This document shows, piece by piece, positions 1 to 5,605 of a DNA stretch of 7,700 nucleotides (its first letter is position 1; the number at the start of each line of letters is the position of its first letter). Source of the DNA: Acidobacteriota bacterium (GTDB taxonomy: Bacteria > Acidobacteriota > Terriglobia > Acidiferrales > UBA7541); contig PKUY01000387.1 of NCBI GenBank assembly GCA_003131705.1, positions 27,365-35,064 on the forward strand, given 5' to 3'. The translations under genes and the position numbers were made by a program. Below the pieces are notes generated by a model. The model saw only the letters and a list, made by a program, of their open reading frames with translations. It did not search any database and was not told the origin of the DNA.

Positions 1-682
1 AGATCACGGAATCGCGCGCGGGCAGATTGAGGCGGCGCACGAGGCGGCGAATCCGCTCTTCTGCGTCCGCGACACGCCGCAGATCCAGGTAGCCGCTGGT
101 GCGCAAAGCTTCGAGCAGCATGGTGTTGAATCGCTCGACTTCGGCGGCGGTCGCAGGCTTCAACTTTTCTGGAAGGCGAGCGGTCTTTCCGTCGCGAATG
201 AGTTCGTAGAGACAGACCGCTACGGCCTGGCCGAGATTCATCGAAATGTTTTCTTCGCCTGTGGGGATGCGCATCATCCAGTAACAATGGCTGAGGCTTT
301 CGTTCGTCAGGCCGAACTTCTCTGAGCCGAACAGCAGAGCGGCTCGATTCGAGCCGAGTTCTTTCCGAATGAGGCGAGCGCCGTCTTCCAGGCGGCGCAA
401 AGGGTGTTGGAGCTCGCGATTGCGGACGGCAGTGGTCCCAACGACGAGCGTGCAATCGGCCACGGCTTCTGCGACGGTTTGGAACTGCTCCGCGTTTGCG
501 AGAACCTCGGCGGCGCCGACTGCGGAGCGCGCTTCGCGAAATGCAGCTTCGTAGGGGTTCACGACTCGCAGATGTCTGATGCCGAAGTTGCTCATGGCGC
601 GGGCAGCCGCTCCGATGTTGAGGGGATTGCGCGCGGCGACGAGGACGACGCGGAGGCGGTCGAGTTGAGCAGCGGTTAGCAA
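1..682 (-). CDS. trmJ: TrmJ-type tRNA/rRNA 2'-O-methyltransferase (SpoU/TrmH family), 3' end cut by the window
   Basis: This is an S-adenosylmethionine-dependent RNA ribose 2'-O-methyltransferase of the knotted SPOUT class; TrmJ methylates position 32 of tRNAs. About 227 codons are visible; the family is about 240-260 residues, so only the C-terminus is missing. The three SPOUT motifs are present in order: motif 1 near residues 18-34 (RNPLNIGAAARAMSNFG, with Asn22 and the likely catalytic Arg28), motif 2 near 116-128 (LLFGSEKFGLTNE), and motif 3 near 146-156 (ISMNLGQAVAV), which form the cofactor-binding knot. A helical C-terminal region follows (ERIRRLVRRLNLPARD). The start is a TTG at 682-680. 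An in-frame TAG lies three codons upstream, and the next ATG (residue 30) falls inside motif 1, so TTG is the only sensible start. It is transcribed away from the catabolic cluster and looks unrelated to it. A different rRNA target within the family cannot be excluded. Confidence 0.88.
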   Translation of the reverse strand, partial: MLTAAQLDRLRVVLVAARNPLNIGAAARAMSNFGIRHLRVVNPYEAAFREARSAVGAAEVLANAEQFQTVAEAVADCTLVVGTTAVRNRELQHPLRRLEDGARLIRKELGSNRAALLFGSEKFGLTNESLSHCYWMMRIPTGEENISMNLGQAVAVCLYELIRDGKTARLPEKLKPATAAEVERFNTMLLEALRTSGYLDLRRVADAEERIRRLVRRLNLPARDSVI

Positions 683-690
683 GGATGCCT

Positions 691-718
691 ATTCTAAGGC
701 AGGCGGATGCGGAGTGAA
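691..718 (-). promoter_or_regulatory. possible sigma-70-like promoter for the RNA methyltransferase gene
   Basis: On the minus strand TTCACT (718-713, four of six matches to TTGACA) is followed after 16 bases by TAGAAT (696-691, five of six matches to TATAAT). Transcription would begin about 684-686, only a few bases before the TTG start at 682, giving a nearly leaderless message. This agrees with the lack of a clear Shine-Dalgarno sequence there. It is a consensus match only. Confidence 0.35.
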
Positions 719-855
719 GCAGCGATCTCTGGCATGGGAAAATCGTCTTCTTATGGACGCGCGAGGTGCCGGACCAGAAAAGCTCCACCCTCACAAAACC
801 GAGGATGGGGCACCCGCAAGATCAAAGGCCAAAGGCATCTTCCACCACGGACATC

Positions 856-885
856 TTGACGGGCGTCAGATGAACGTGGAATCAT
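856..885 (+). promoter_or_regulatory. weak promoter-like element upstream of the aldehyde dehydrogenase gene
   Basis: TTGACG (856-861, five of six matches to the -35 consensus) is followed after 18 bases by AATCAT (880-885, four of six matches to the -10 consensus). It sits about 40 bases before the ATG at 926 and would drive the whole plus-strand cluster. Two palindromes overlap the two boxes. The -10 box is weak, so this is a suggestion only. Confidence 0.25.
857..868 (+). promoter_or_regulatory. operator-like palindrome TGACG-GG-CGTCA
   Basis: This is a perfect inverted repeat with 5-base arms around 2 bases, overlapping the candidate -35 box in the divergent intergenic region. A dimeric repressor or activator could bind such a site. 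No regulator gene is in the window, and a 10-base match can arise by chance in GC-rich DNA. Confidence 0.25.
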
Positions 886-888
886 TCC
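878..888 (+). promoter_or_regulatory. operator-like palindrome GGAAT-C-ATTCC
   Basis: This is a perfect inverted repeat with 5-base arms around one base, overlapping the candidate -10 box and lying 37 bases before the aldehyde dehydrogenase start. With the palindrome at 857-868 it makes two dyads about 20 bases apart centre to centre, roughly two helical turns. A regulatory role is inferred from position only. Confidence 0.25.
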
Positions 889-912
889 GGCTCTCCACGA
901 ACAGATGCGATT

Positions 913-917
913 AGGAG
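913..917 (+). promoter_or_regulatory. Shine-Dalgarno AGGAG fixing the aldehyde dehydrogenase start
   Basis: AGGAG lies 8 bases before the ATG at 926. It favours that ATG over the in-frame ATG at 905, which would place this motif inside the coding region. Confidence 0.75.
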
Positions 918-925
918 CGTGCGAC

Positions 926-2374
926 ATGGCAACACAATTGGCGTCAGCTTACGCGGACTTGTCCCTTTTTATAGGCGGCGAATGGGTTTCATCGGGTGGG
1001 CGAGAGAGTTCGGCGGTGATCAATCCCGCGACCGAGGAAGTGATTGGGCACGTGCCGCACGCGTCGAAGACAGACCTCGACCGGGCGCTGGCTGCGGCCG
1101 CGGAAGGCTTCAAGACGTGGCGCGCGGTTTTTCCGGACGAGCGCGGAAGAATTCTGAAGCGCGCGGCCGATCTGATGCGGGAGCGCAAAGAGGAAATCGC
1201 GCGGATTGCGACGATCGAGTCCGGCAAGGTGCTTGCGGAAACGCGCATCGAAGTCATGATGTCCGCGAACATTCTGGAATGGTACGCGGAAGAGGGGCGG
1301 CGCGCATACGGTCGAGTGCTGCCGCAACGCGCCCCGGGGACGCGGCTGACCGTGGTGAAAGAACCCGTGGGACCGGTTGCGGCGTTCGCGCCGTGGAATT
1401 TTCCTCTGGGAAATCCCGCGCGCAAGATCGGAGCGGCGCTGGGTGCGGGATGTTCGTGCATTTTGAAGCCGGCGGAAGAGACGCCTGCGTCCGGGCTCGC
1501 GGTGGCGCGTTGTCTTGTGGATGCGGGGCTGCCCGGGAATGTGCTGGCAATCGTGTACGGCGTGCCAAATGATATTTCGACCTACCTGCTCGCGTCGCCG
1601 ATCATCCGCAAGATTTCGTTCACGGGATCAATCCCGGTCGGCAAGCATTTGATGAAACTCGCAGCCGACGGCATGAAGCGGACGACGATGGAACTGGGAG
1701 GACACGCGCCGGTGCTGGTGTTCGACGACGTGAATGTGGACAAGGTGCTCGACGCGTCGGTGGTAGCGAAGTACCGGAATGCGGGACAGGTGTGCGTTTC
1801 GCCGACGCGCTTTTACGTCCACGAAAAGATTTACAACAGGTTCGTCGAGGGTTTCGCATCGCGGGCAAAAGCGGTTACGGTTGGCGATGGTCTCGATGAC
1901 AAGAATCGTATGGGGCCGCTCATTCATGCGCGGCGATTGGCCACTGTGGAAGCGATGGTGCAGAATGCGCGCGATTCCGGCGCGAAAATCCAGGCGGGCG
2001 GCTCGCGGCTGCGCAGTCCCGGCTACTTCTATTCACCTACGGTGATCTCGGACGTGCCGAACAGCGCGCGAATCATGAACGAGGAGCCGTTCGGGCCGAT
2101 CGCCGTCATCAATCCCTTCTCGAATTTCGATTCCGTAATGCAGCAGGCCAACCGGCTGCCCTACGGCCTTGCCGCGTTCGCGTTCGCAGAATCGGGACGC
2201 ACGATAAAGCTGCTGGGCGAGCAGCTGGAAGCCGGAATGGTGGGGCTGAATACGTATGCCATTTCGGTGCCGGAATCGCCGTTCGGGGGCGTGAAGGAAA
2301 GCGGGCACGGCTCCGAGGAAGGCATCGAAGGGCTCGAAGCCTGCCTCGTGACGAAGTTCATCAGCGAAGCTTAG
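926..2374 (+). CDS. NAD(P)-dependent aldehyde dehydrogenase, succinate-semialdehyde dehydrogenase-like
   Basis: This 482-residue soluble enzyme oxidises an aldehyde to its carboxylic acid and is full length for the ALDH superfamily. The PWNFP motif is at 156-160 with the oxyanion Asn158. The cofactor-binding Lys181 is in KPAEETP, the general-base Glu256 in MELGG, the catalytic Cys290 in GQVCVSPTR, and Glu387/Phe389 in EEPFGP. The C-terminal FGGVKESGHG resembles GabD-type succinate-semialdehyde dehydrogenases. Glu184, three residues after Lys181, matches the position where an acidic residue usually favours NAD+ over NADP+, so NAD+ is the likelier cofactor. The ATG at 926 has AGGAG 8 bases upstream. 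It opens the plus-strand cluster and ends 22 bases before the NTF2-fold gene. Next to a stilbene-cleaving dioxygenase, an aromatic aldehyde such as vanillin is a reasonable substrate, but this is inferred from context. An aliphatic semialdehyde remains possible. Confidence 0.92.
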   Translation: MATQLASAYADLSLFIGGEWVSSGGRESSAVINPATEEVIGHVPHASKTDLDRALAAAAEGFKTWRAVFPDERGRILKRAADLMRERKEEIARIATIESGKVLAETRIEVMMSANILEWYAEEGRRAYGRVLPQRAPGTRLTVVKEPVGPVAAFAPWNFPLGNPARKIGAALGAGCSCILKPAEETPASGLAVARCLVDAGLPGNVLAIVYGVPNDISTYLLASPIIRKISFTGSIPVGKHLMKLAADGMKRTTMELGGHAPVLVFDDVNVDKVLDASVVAKYRNAGQVCVSPTRFYVHEKIYNRFVEGFASRAKAVTVGDGLDDKNRMGPLIHARRLATVEAMVQNARDSGAKIQAGGSRLRSPGYFYSPTVISDVPNSARIMNEEPFGPIAVINPFSNFDSVMQQANRLPYGLAAFAFAESGRTIKLLGEQLEAGMVGLNTYAISVPESPFGGVKESGHGSEEGIEGLEACLVTKFISEA

Positions 2375-2396
2375 GATCATCGAAACCGGGGGGGCG

Positions 2397-3083
2397 ATGG
2401 CCGGCGAAGAACGAATTCAGGCGCTCGAGAAGCGCGTTGACGAATTGACGAACAAGCTAGGAATGGTGGAGGACCAGCTCGCCATCCGAAAGCTTCAGCA
2501 CGCCTACGCATACTTCATCGACAAATGCCTGTACGACGAAGCTGTGGACCTCTTCTCAGATCGCGGCGAAACGTATTTTCTCGGCGGCGTCTTCAAGGGC
2601 AAGGCCGGCTTGCGGCGGCTTTATTGCGGGCGCTTGCGCGAAAAATTCTCGCCGGGGAAAAACGGCCCGGCGCGCGGCCTGCTGCTCGACCATCTCACGC
2701 TGCAAGATGTGATCGACGTGGCGCTGGATCGCATGTCCGCCAAGGGGCGTTTTCGCTGCTTCATGCAGGGCGGAAGCCATGAAAGCGTGCCGCAGATCAA
2801 CGAAGCGTTCTGGGAAGGCGGAGTTTACGAAAACACGTATTTGAAAGAAGACGGCATCTGGAAGATCGGCGTGCTCGACTACAACGCTTTTTACTACGCG
2901 CCGTACGACAAAGGCTGGGGCCGCGTGAAGGCCGGCTACGCCGTTCCCGCATTTTCGGTAACTTTTCCGCAGGATCCGCTGGGGCCGGACGAGCTCACGT
3001 CAAAGCGCGCAGTCTTTTGGCCGGAGACGGACGTGATCCCGTTCCACTATCCGCATCCGGTGACAGGAAAACCAATCAAGTAA
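2397..3083 (+). CDS. NTF2/SnoaL-like fold enzyme, candidate LdpA (LsdE)-type diarylpropane lyase
   Basis: This 228-residue cytosolic protein has no signal peptide. Residues 1-28 form a heptad-like charged helix (IQALEKRVDELTNKLGMVED) that could be a short coiled coil. Residues about 28-170 fit the NTF2/SnoaL_4 cone fold: helix AIRKLQHAYAYFIDKCLYDE, then a strand with GETYFLGGVFKGKAG, LLDHLTLQDV, FRCFMQGG and a late strand GVYENTYLKEDGIWKIGVLDY. Candidate pocket residues are Tyr39, Lys43, Tyr46, Asp98/His99 and Trp139. A tail of about 55 residues ends in the motif PFHYPHPVTGKP. The fold includes cofactor-free lyases, dehydratases and isomerases. The sphingomonad enzyme LdpA, which deformylates a beta-1 lignin dimer to lignostilbene, belongs to this superfamily, has similar size and works just before a lignostilbene dioxygenase, the family encoded two genes downstream here. 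The overall look and tail seem LdpA-like to me, but I could not align them. It starts at ATG 2397 after a G-rich run and ends 30 bases before the dehydrogenase gene. Fold confidence is high, function moderate to low. Confidence 0.82.
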   Translation: MAGEERIQALEKRVDELTNKLGMVEDQLAIRKLQHAYAYFIDKCLYDEAVDLFSDRGETYFLGGVFKGKAGLRRLYCGRLREKFSPGKNGPARGLLLDHLTLQDVIDVALDRMSAKGRFRCFMQGGSHESVPQINEAFWEGGVYENTYLKEDGIWKIGVLDYNAFYYAPYDKGWGRVKAGYAVPAFSVTFPQDPLGPDELTSKRAVFWPETDVIPFHYPHPVTGKPIK

Positions 3084-3113
3084 GGGCTGACGAAATCGCA
3101 CGAAAGGAATTTC

Positions 3114-3959
3114 ATGGCAGGGAAATTAGCGGGACAGACTGTGCTCGTTACCGGAGCCGGCCGAGGATTTGGCAAAGCCATCGCTTTAGGGCTCGCGGCA
3201 GAAGGCGCGGCGGTGACAGTCACCGCGCGCTCGAAGGACCAGCTCGACGCGACGGTAGCTGAAGTCGAAGGCAGCGGAGGCCGGGCGCTGGCAGTGACCG
3301 GCGACGTGACCAACCGCGAAGACGTGGCGCGCGTAGTTGCAGCAGCAGAGAAAAAGTTTGGCCCGCTTACGATATTGGTGAACAATGCCGGCGTGACCGG
3401 CCCTTTCGGACCTGTGTGGGTGGTGGATCCGGACGAATGGTGGGCAGCGCAAGCAGTGATTCTTCGCGGGACATTATTGTTCATGAACGCTGTAATGCCG
3501 GGAATGGTCGAACGCCACAAAGGTCGCGTTATTAATGTGGCGAGCCTGGGCGGGCAATGGTTCACGCCTTACCTCAGCTGTTACGGCGTGGCCAAAGCCG
3601 GGCAGATACGTCTTTCGGAGCATGCGACGGCGGAGGCCAAAGAGCATGGCGTCCATGTTTTTGCCATCGAGCCGGGCACGGTGATCACAGACATGGCCGA
3701 AAATACGATGGCCTCGCCAGACGCGCAGCGATGGGTTCCGAAGATGGTCCAACACTTGAAGAGTCTCAAGGCCACTGGCGACCCCGCCAAGGGCTTGGCG
3801 AGATGCGCGGAGATGTGCGTGGAGTTGTCGAGCGGGTGTTACGACGCGCTCGCGGGACGATTTTTGCTTCCAAAGGACGACTTCGACAAGTTGCTTCTGG
3901 AGCCGCCGCCGAAGGCAGGCTCCGCAACTGTGCCGAGAGAACCGCCGCGCACACATTGA
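3114..3959 (+). CDS. short-chain dehydrogenase/reductase (SDR), classical type
   Basis: This 281-residue cytosolic NAD(P)-dependent oxidoreductase has a single Rossmann domain. The N-terminal nucleotide motif is TGAGRGFG (13-20), with Phe where most members have Ile. NNAG is at 90-93. The catalytic residues are Ser144 (in NVASLGG), Tyr157 and Lys161 (YGVAK), with the normal 13-residue Ser-Tyr spacing. EPGTVITDM follows, as expected for the PG motif. The C-terminal 50 or so residues, with a proline-rich end (EPPPKAGS, REPPRTH), are longer than a minimal 250-residue SDR and may help form the substrate pocket. The ATG at 3114 has AAAGGA 5 bases upstream. It lies between the NTF2-fold gene and the dioxygenase gene, so an alcohol/ketone step on the same compound is likely. 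The substrate and direction cannot be read from the sequence. The gene starting at 7374 is a close paralogue. Confidence 0.93.
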   Translation: MAGKLAGQTVLVTGAGRGFGKAIALGLAAEGAAVTVTARSKDQLDATVAEVEGSGGRALAVTGDVTNREDVARVVAAAEKKFGPLTILVNNAGVTGPFGPVWVVDPDEWWAAQAVILRGTLLFMNAVMPGMVERHKGRVINVASLGGQWFTPYLSCYGVAKAGQIRLSEHATAEAKEHGVHVFAIEPGTVITDMAENTMASPDAQRWVPKMVQHLKSLKATGDPAKGLARCAEMCVELSSGCYDALAGRFLLPKDDFDKLLLEPPPKAGSATVPREPPRTH

Positions 3960-4047
3960 CAGGTCCGTCGCCGAGGTGATACGACTTCCCTGCCGCGCGC
4001 TGCGCGAGAGCGATTTTCCAAGTGAGCGGGGATTGTGCGGGACTAGA

Positions 4048-4074
4048 TTGGCCCCGCCCGATCCCGATTATCAT
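4048..4074 (+). promoter_or_regulatory. possible internal promoter before the dioxygenase gene
   Basis: The 128-base gap before this gene is the largest inside the cluster. It holds TTGGCC (4048-4053) and TATCAT (4069-4074, five of six matches to the -10 consensus), but the spacer is only 15 bases and the -35 box is poor. The rest of the gap shows no small gene and no clear terminator. Confidence 0.18.
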
Positions 4075-4077
4075 TGC

Positions 4078-4081
4078 GAGG
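4078..4081 (+). promoter_or_regulatory. Shine-Dalgarno GAGG fixing the dioxygenase start
   Basis: GAGG ends 6 bases before the ATG at 4088. The alternative in-frame GTG at 4022 would add 22 residues that do not look like the family N-terminus, whereas MTTNFPDTFDFSG does. Confidence 0.55.
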
Positions 4082-4087
4082 CGTGTT

Positions 4088-5533
4088 ATGACGACGAATT
4101 TTCCGGACACATTCGATTTCAGCGGTGTCAACGCGCCGATGCGCGTGGAGTGCGACATCTACGACCTGATCGTGGAGGGAAATCTGCCGAAAGAAATCCA
4201 CGGCACGTGGTATCGCACGATCCCCGACCCGCAATATCCGCCGATGCTCGGCCACGACACCTACCTCAGCGGTGACGGCATGATCAGCGCGTTCCAGTTT
4301 GAAAACGGGCACGTCGATTTCAAGATGAAGTACATCATGACCGATCGGCTGAAAGCCGATCGGAAGGCGCGGCGCGGACTGTTCGGCCTTTACAGGAATC
4401 CCTATACAGACGATCCCAGCGTGCGAGGAATCAATCGGTGCGTGAACAATACGACTCCGATCTTTCATGGCGGACGGCTGCTGGCGCTCAAGGAAGACGG
4501 CCTGGCGATGGAAGTTCATCCCCAAACGCTCGAGACGATTGGCATTTGGAACTATCGAAGCAAACTCAAGAGCCAGACCATGACCGCGCACACGCGGCTC
4601 GATCCGGACAACGGCGAACTTTGTTTCTTCGGCTACGAAGCGGGCGGCCTGGCGACACGCGACGTGTCTTACTGCGTGGCGGACAAGAAAGGCCAACTGG
4701 TCAGCGAGGAGTGGTTTCAGGTGCCCTACGTTTCGATGATGCACGATTTCGCGGTTACCAAGGAGCACGTCATCTTCCCAGTGTTTCCGACGACGGCCGA
4801 CCTCGATCGCCTGAAGGCAGGCGGCGCGCACTGGATTTGGGAGCCAAATAAAGACACGTTCATCGGAATCATGCCGCGCGACGGGCACGTGAATCAAATG
4901 CACTGGTTCCGCAGGCCCGCCTCTTCCGCCTACCATTTCATGAACGCCTACACCGAGAGCAAGTACGTTCATTTGGATTTTGGCGTGGGCAAGGTGAATC
5001 CCTTCCCGTTTATTCAAGAGGCATCGCACATTCACCCGACGCCCGAGGACATGATGGGTGGCAGCGTAGTGCGGTGGACTTTTGACATGTCGAAGCCCGG
5101 CGAAAAGTTCGAAGAGTATCCGCTCGCTCCGGGAGGAGACTTCCCCCGTATCGCAACGAAGGATCACATGTCGGACTACTCCGTAGGCTACTACGAACGG
5201 TTCGACCCTACAGCCGGGCCGCCGCTGACGGCAGGGCCGGTAGGCGCCGGGTTCAACACACTGAGCCGACTTGAGGTAAAGAGCGGGAACCTCAAGTCCT
5301 GGCATTCGGACAAGCCCGTCACGATTCAAGAAGAGGTTCATATTCCGTCGAAGACGCCAGGCCACGAAGGTTACCTGGCGCTGGTAGCGGACCTGCACGA
5401 GAAGCAATTGTCGGATATGCTGCTTTTCGAGGCGGAGCACGTCGATAAGGGACCCATCGCAACGATCAAGCTGCCTCTGCGCCTGCGCAATCAGGTGCAT
5501 GGCAACTGGGTCACCGCGGAAGAATTGCTGTAG
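4088..5533 (+). CDS. carotenoid cleavage oxygenase family, lignostilbene-alpha,beta-dioxygenase-like
   Basis: This 481-residue non-haem Fe(II) enzyme of the seven-bladed propeller carotenoid oxygenase (RPE65) family cleaves an alkene with O2 into two aldehydes. All four iron ligands are visible: His168 (TAHTRLDP), His219 (MMHDFAVT), His283 (YHFMNAY) and His471 (VHGNW). The closest group I recognise is the bacterial lignostilbene dioxygenases (LsdA, NOV1): similar length, a similar N-terminus (NFPDTFDFSGVNAP), SGDGMIS, LFGLYRNPYTDDPSV and LLALKEDG. The two polar residues that bind the phenol 4-OH in LsdA/NOV1 (Tyr101 and Lys134, from memory) correspond to Tyr102 and Lys135 here, while the partner Phe59 becomes Leu60. 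There is no signal peptide, so it is cytosolic. The expected reaction is 4-hydroxystilbene to two aromatic aldehydes; for lignostilbene, two vanillins. The upstream aldehyde dehydrogenase could oxidise them. Start at 4088 is supported by GAGG and by the family numbering. An apocarotenoid or plant stilbenoid substrate is the main alternative. Confidence 0.93.
   Translation: MTTNFPDTFDFSGVNAPMRVECDIYDLIVEGNLPKEIHGTWYRTIPDPQYPPMLGHDTYLSGDGMISAFQFENGHVDFKMKYIMTDRLKADRKARRGLFGLYRNPYTDDPSVRGINRCVNNTTPIFHGGRLLALKEDGLAMEVHPQTLETIGIWNYRSKLKSQTMTAHTRLDPDNGELCFFGYEAGGLATRDVSYCVADKKGQLVSEEWFQVPYVSMMHDFAVTKEHVIFPVFPTTADLDRLKAGGAHWIWEPNKDTFIGIMPRDGHVNQMHWFRRPASSAYHFMNAYTESKYVHLDFGVGKVNPFPFIQEASHIHPTPEDMMGGSVVRWTFDMSKPGEKFEEYPLAPGGDFPRIATKDHMSDYSVGYYERFDPTAGPPLTAGPVGAGFNTLSRLEVKSGNLKSWHSDKPVTIQEEVHIPSKTPGHEGYLALVADLHEKQLSDMLLFEAEHVDKGPIATIKLPLRLRNQVHGNWVTAEELL
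4341..4363 (+). repeat. perfect 10-base inverted repeat inside the dioxygenase gene
   Basis: CCGATCGGCT (4341-4350) and AGCCGATCGG (4354-4363) are exact reverse complements around the three bases GAA. As RNA this would be a stable GC-rich hairpin. It falls in codons for the peptide TDRLKADRK, where a doubled Asp-Arg pair partly explains the symmetry. It is about 255 bases after the ATG, too far to block initiation. Confidence 0.8.
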
Positions 5534-5539
5534 CGTCCT

Positions 5540-5592
5540 ACGATCGGCGGGAGATCGTCCGGCGCAAATTCTGGGGGCCCGCAAACACGGGC
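5540..5592 (+). promoter_or_regulatory. two short hairpins between the dioxygenase and transporter genes
   Basis: The first is ACGATC (5540-5545) pairing with GATCGT (5553-5558) around 7 bases. The second is GCCCG (5577-5581) pairing with CGGGC (5588-5592) around CAAACA. Neither is followed by a T-run, so they are not typical intrinsic terminators. The second covers part of GGGCGG (5589-5594), the only ribosome-binding-like sequence before the transporter ATG at 5606, so it could reduce translation or help stabilise a processed message. Both stems are short. Confidence 0.25.
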
Positions 5593-5605
5593 GGCAAAAA
5601 TACCG

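Noticed and set aside
369..679. Open frames on the plus strand opposite the RNA methyltransferase gene
   Set aside because: They are antisense to a gene with all three SPOUT motifs and have low-complexity, Arg/Ser/Ala-rich translations.
714..914. A 66-codon plus-strand frame in the divergent intergenic region
   Set aside because: It has a GTG start with no ribosome-binding site, no recognisable family, and runs through the putative promoter and into the Shine-Dalgarno of the aldehyde dehydrogenase.
2388..2394. A run of seven G just before the NTF2-fold gene (and another at 7258-7264 in the GlcG/HbpS gene) as phase-variation tracts
   Set aside because: Seven bases is short for slipped-strand switching, both frames are intact, and the first run more simply serves as a G-rich ribosome-binding region.
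3978..4017. GC-rich CGCG repeats followed by TTTT as a terminator after the first SDR
   Set aside because: The possible stem is only four bases and the T-run lies about ten bases away, so it does not fit an intrinsic terminator.
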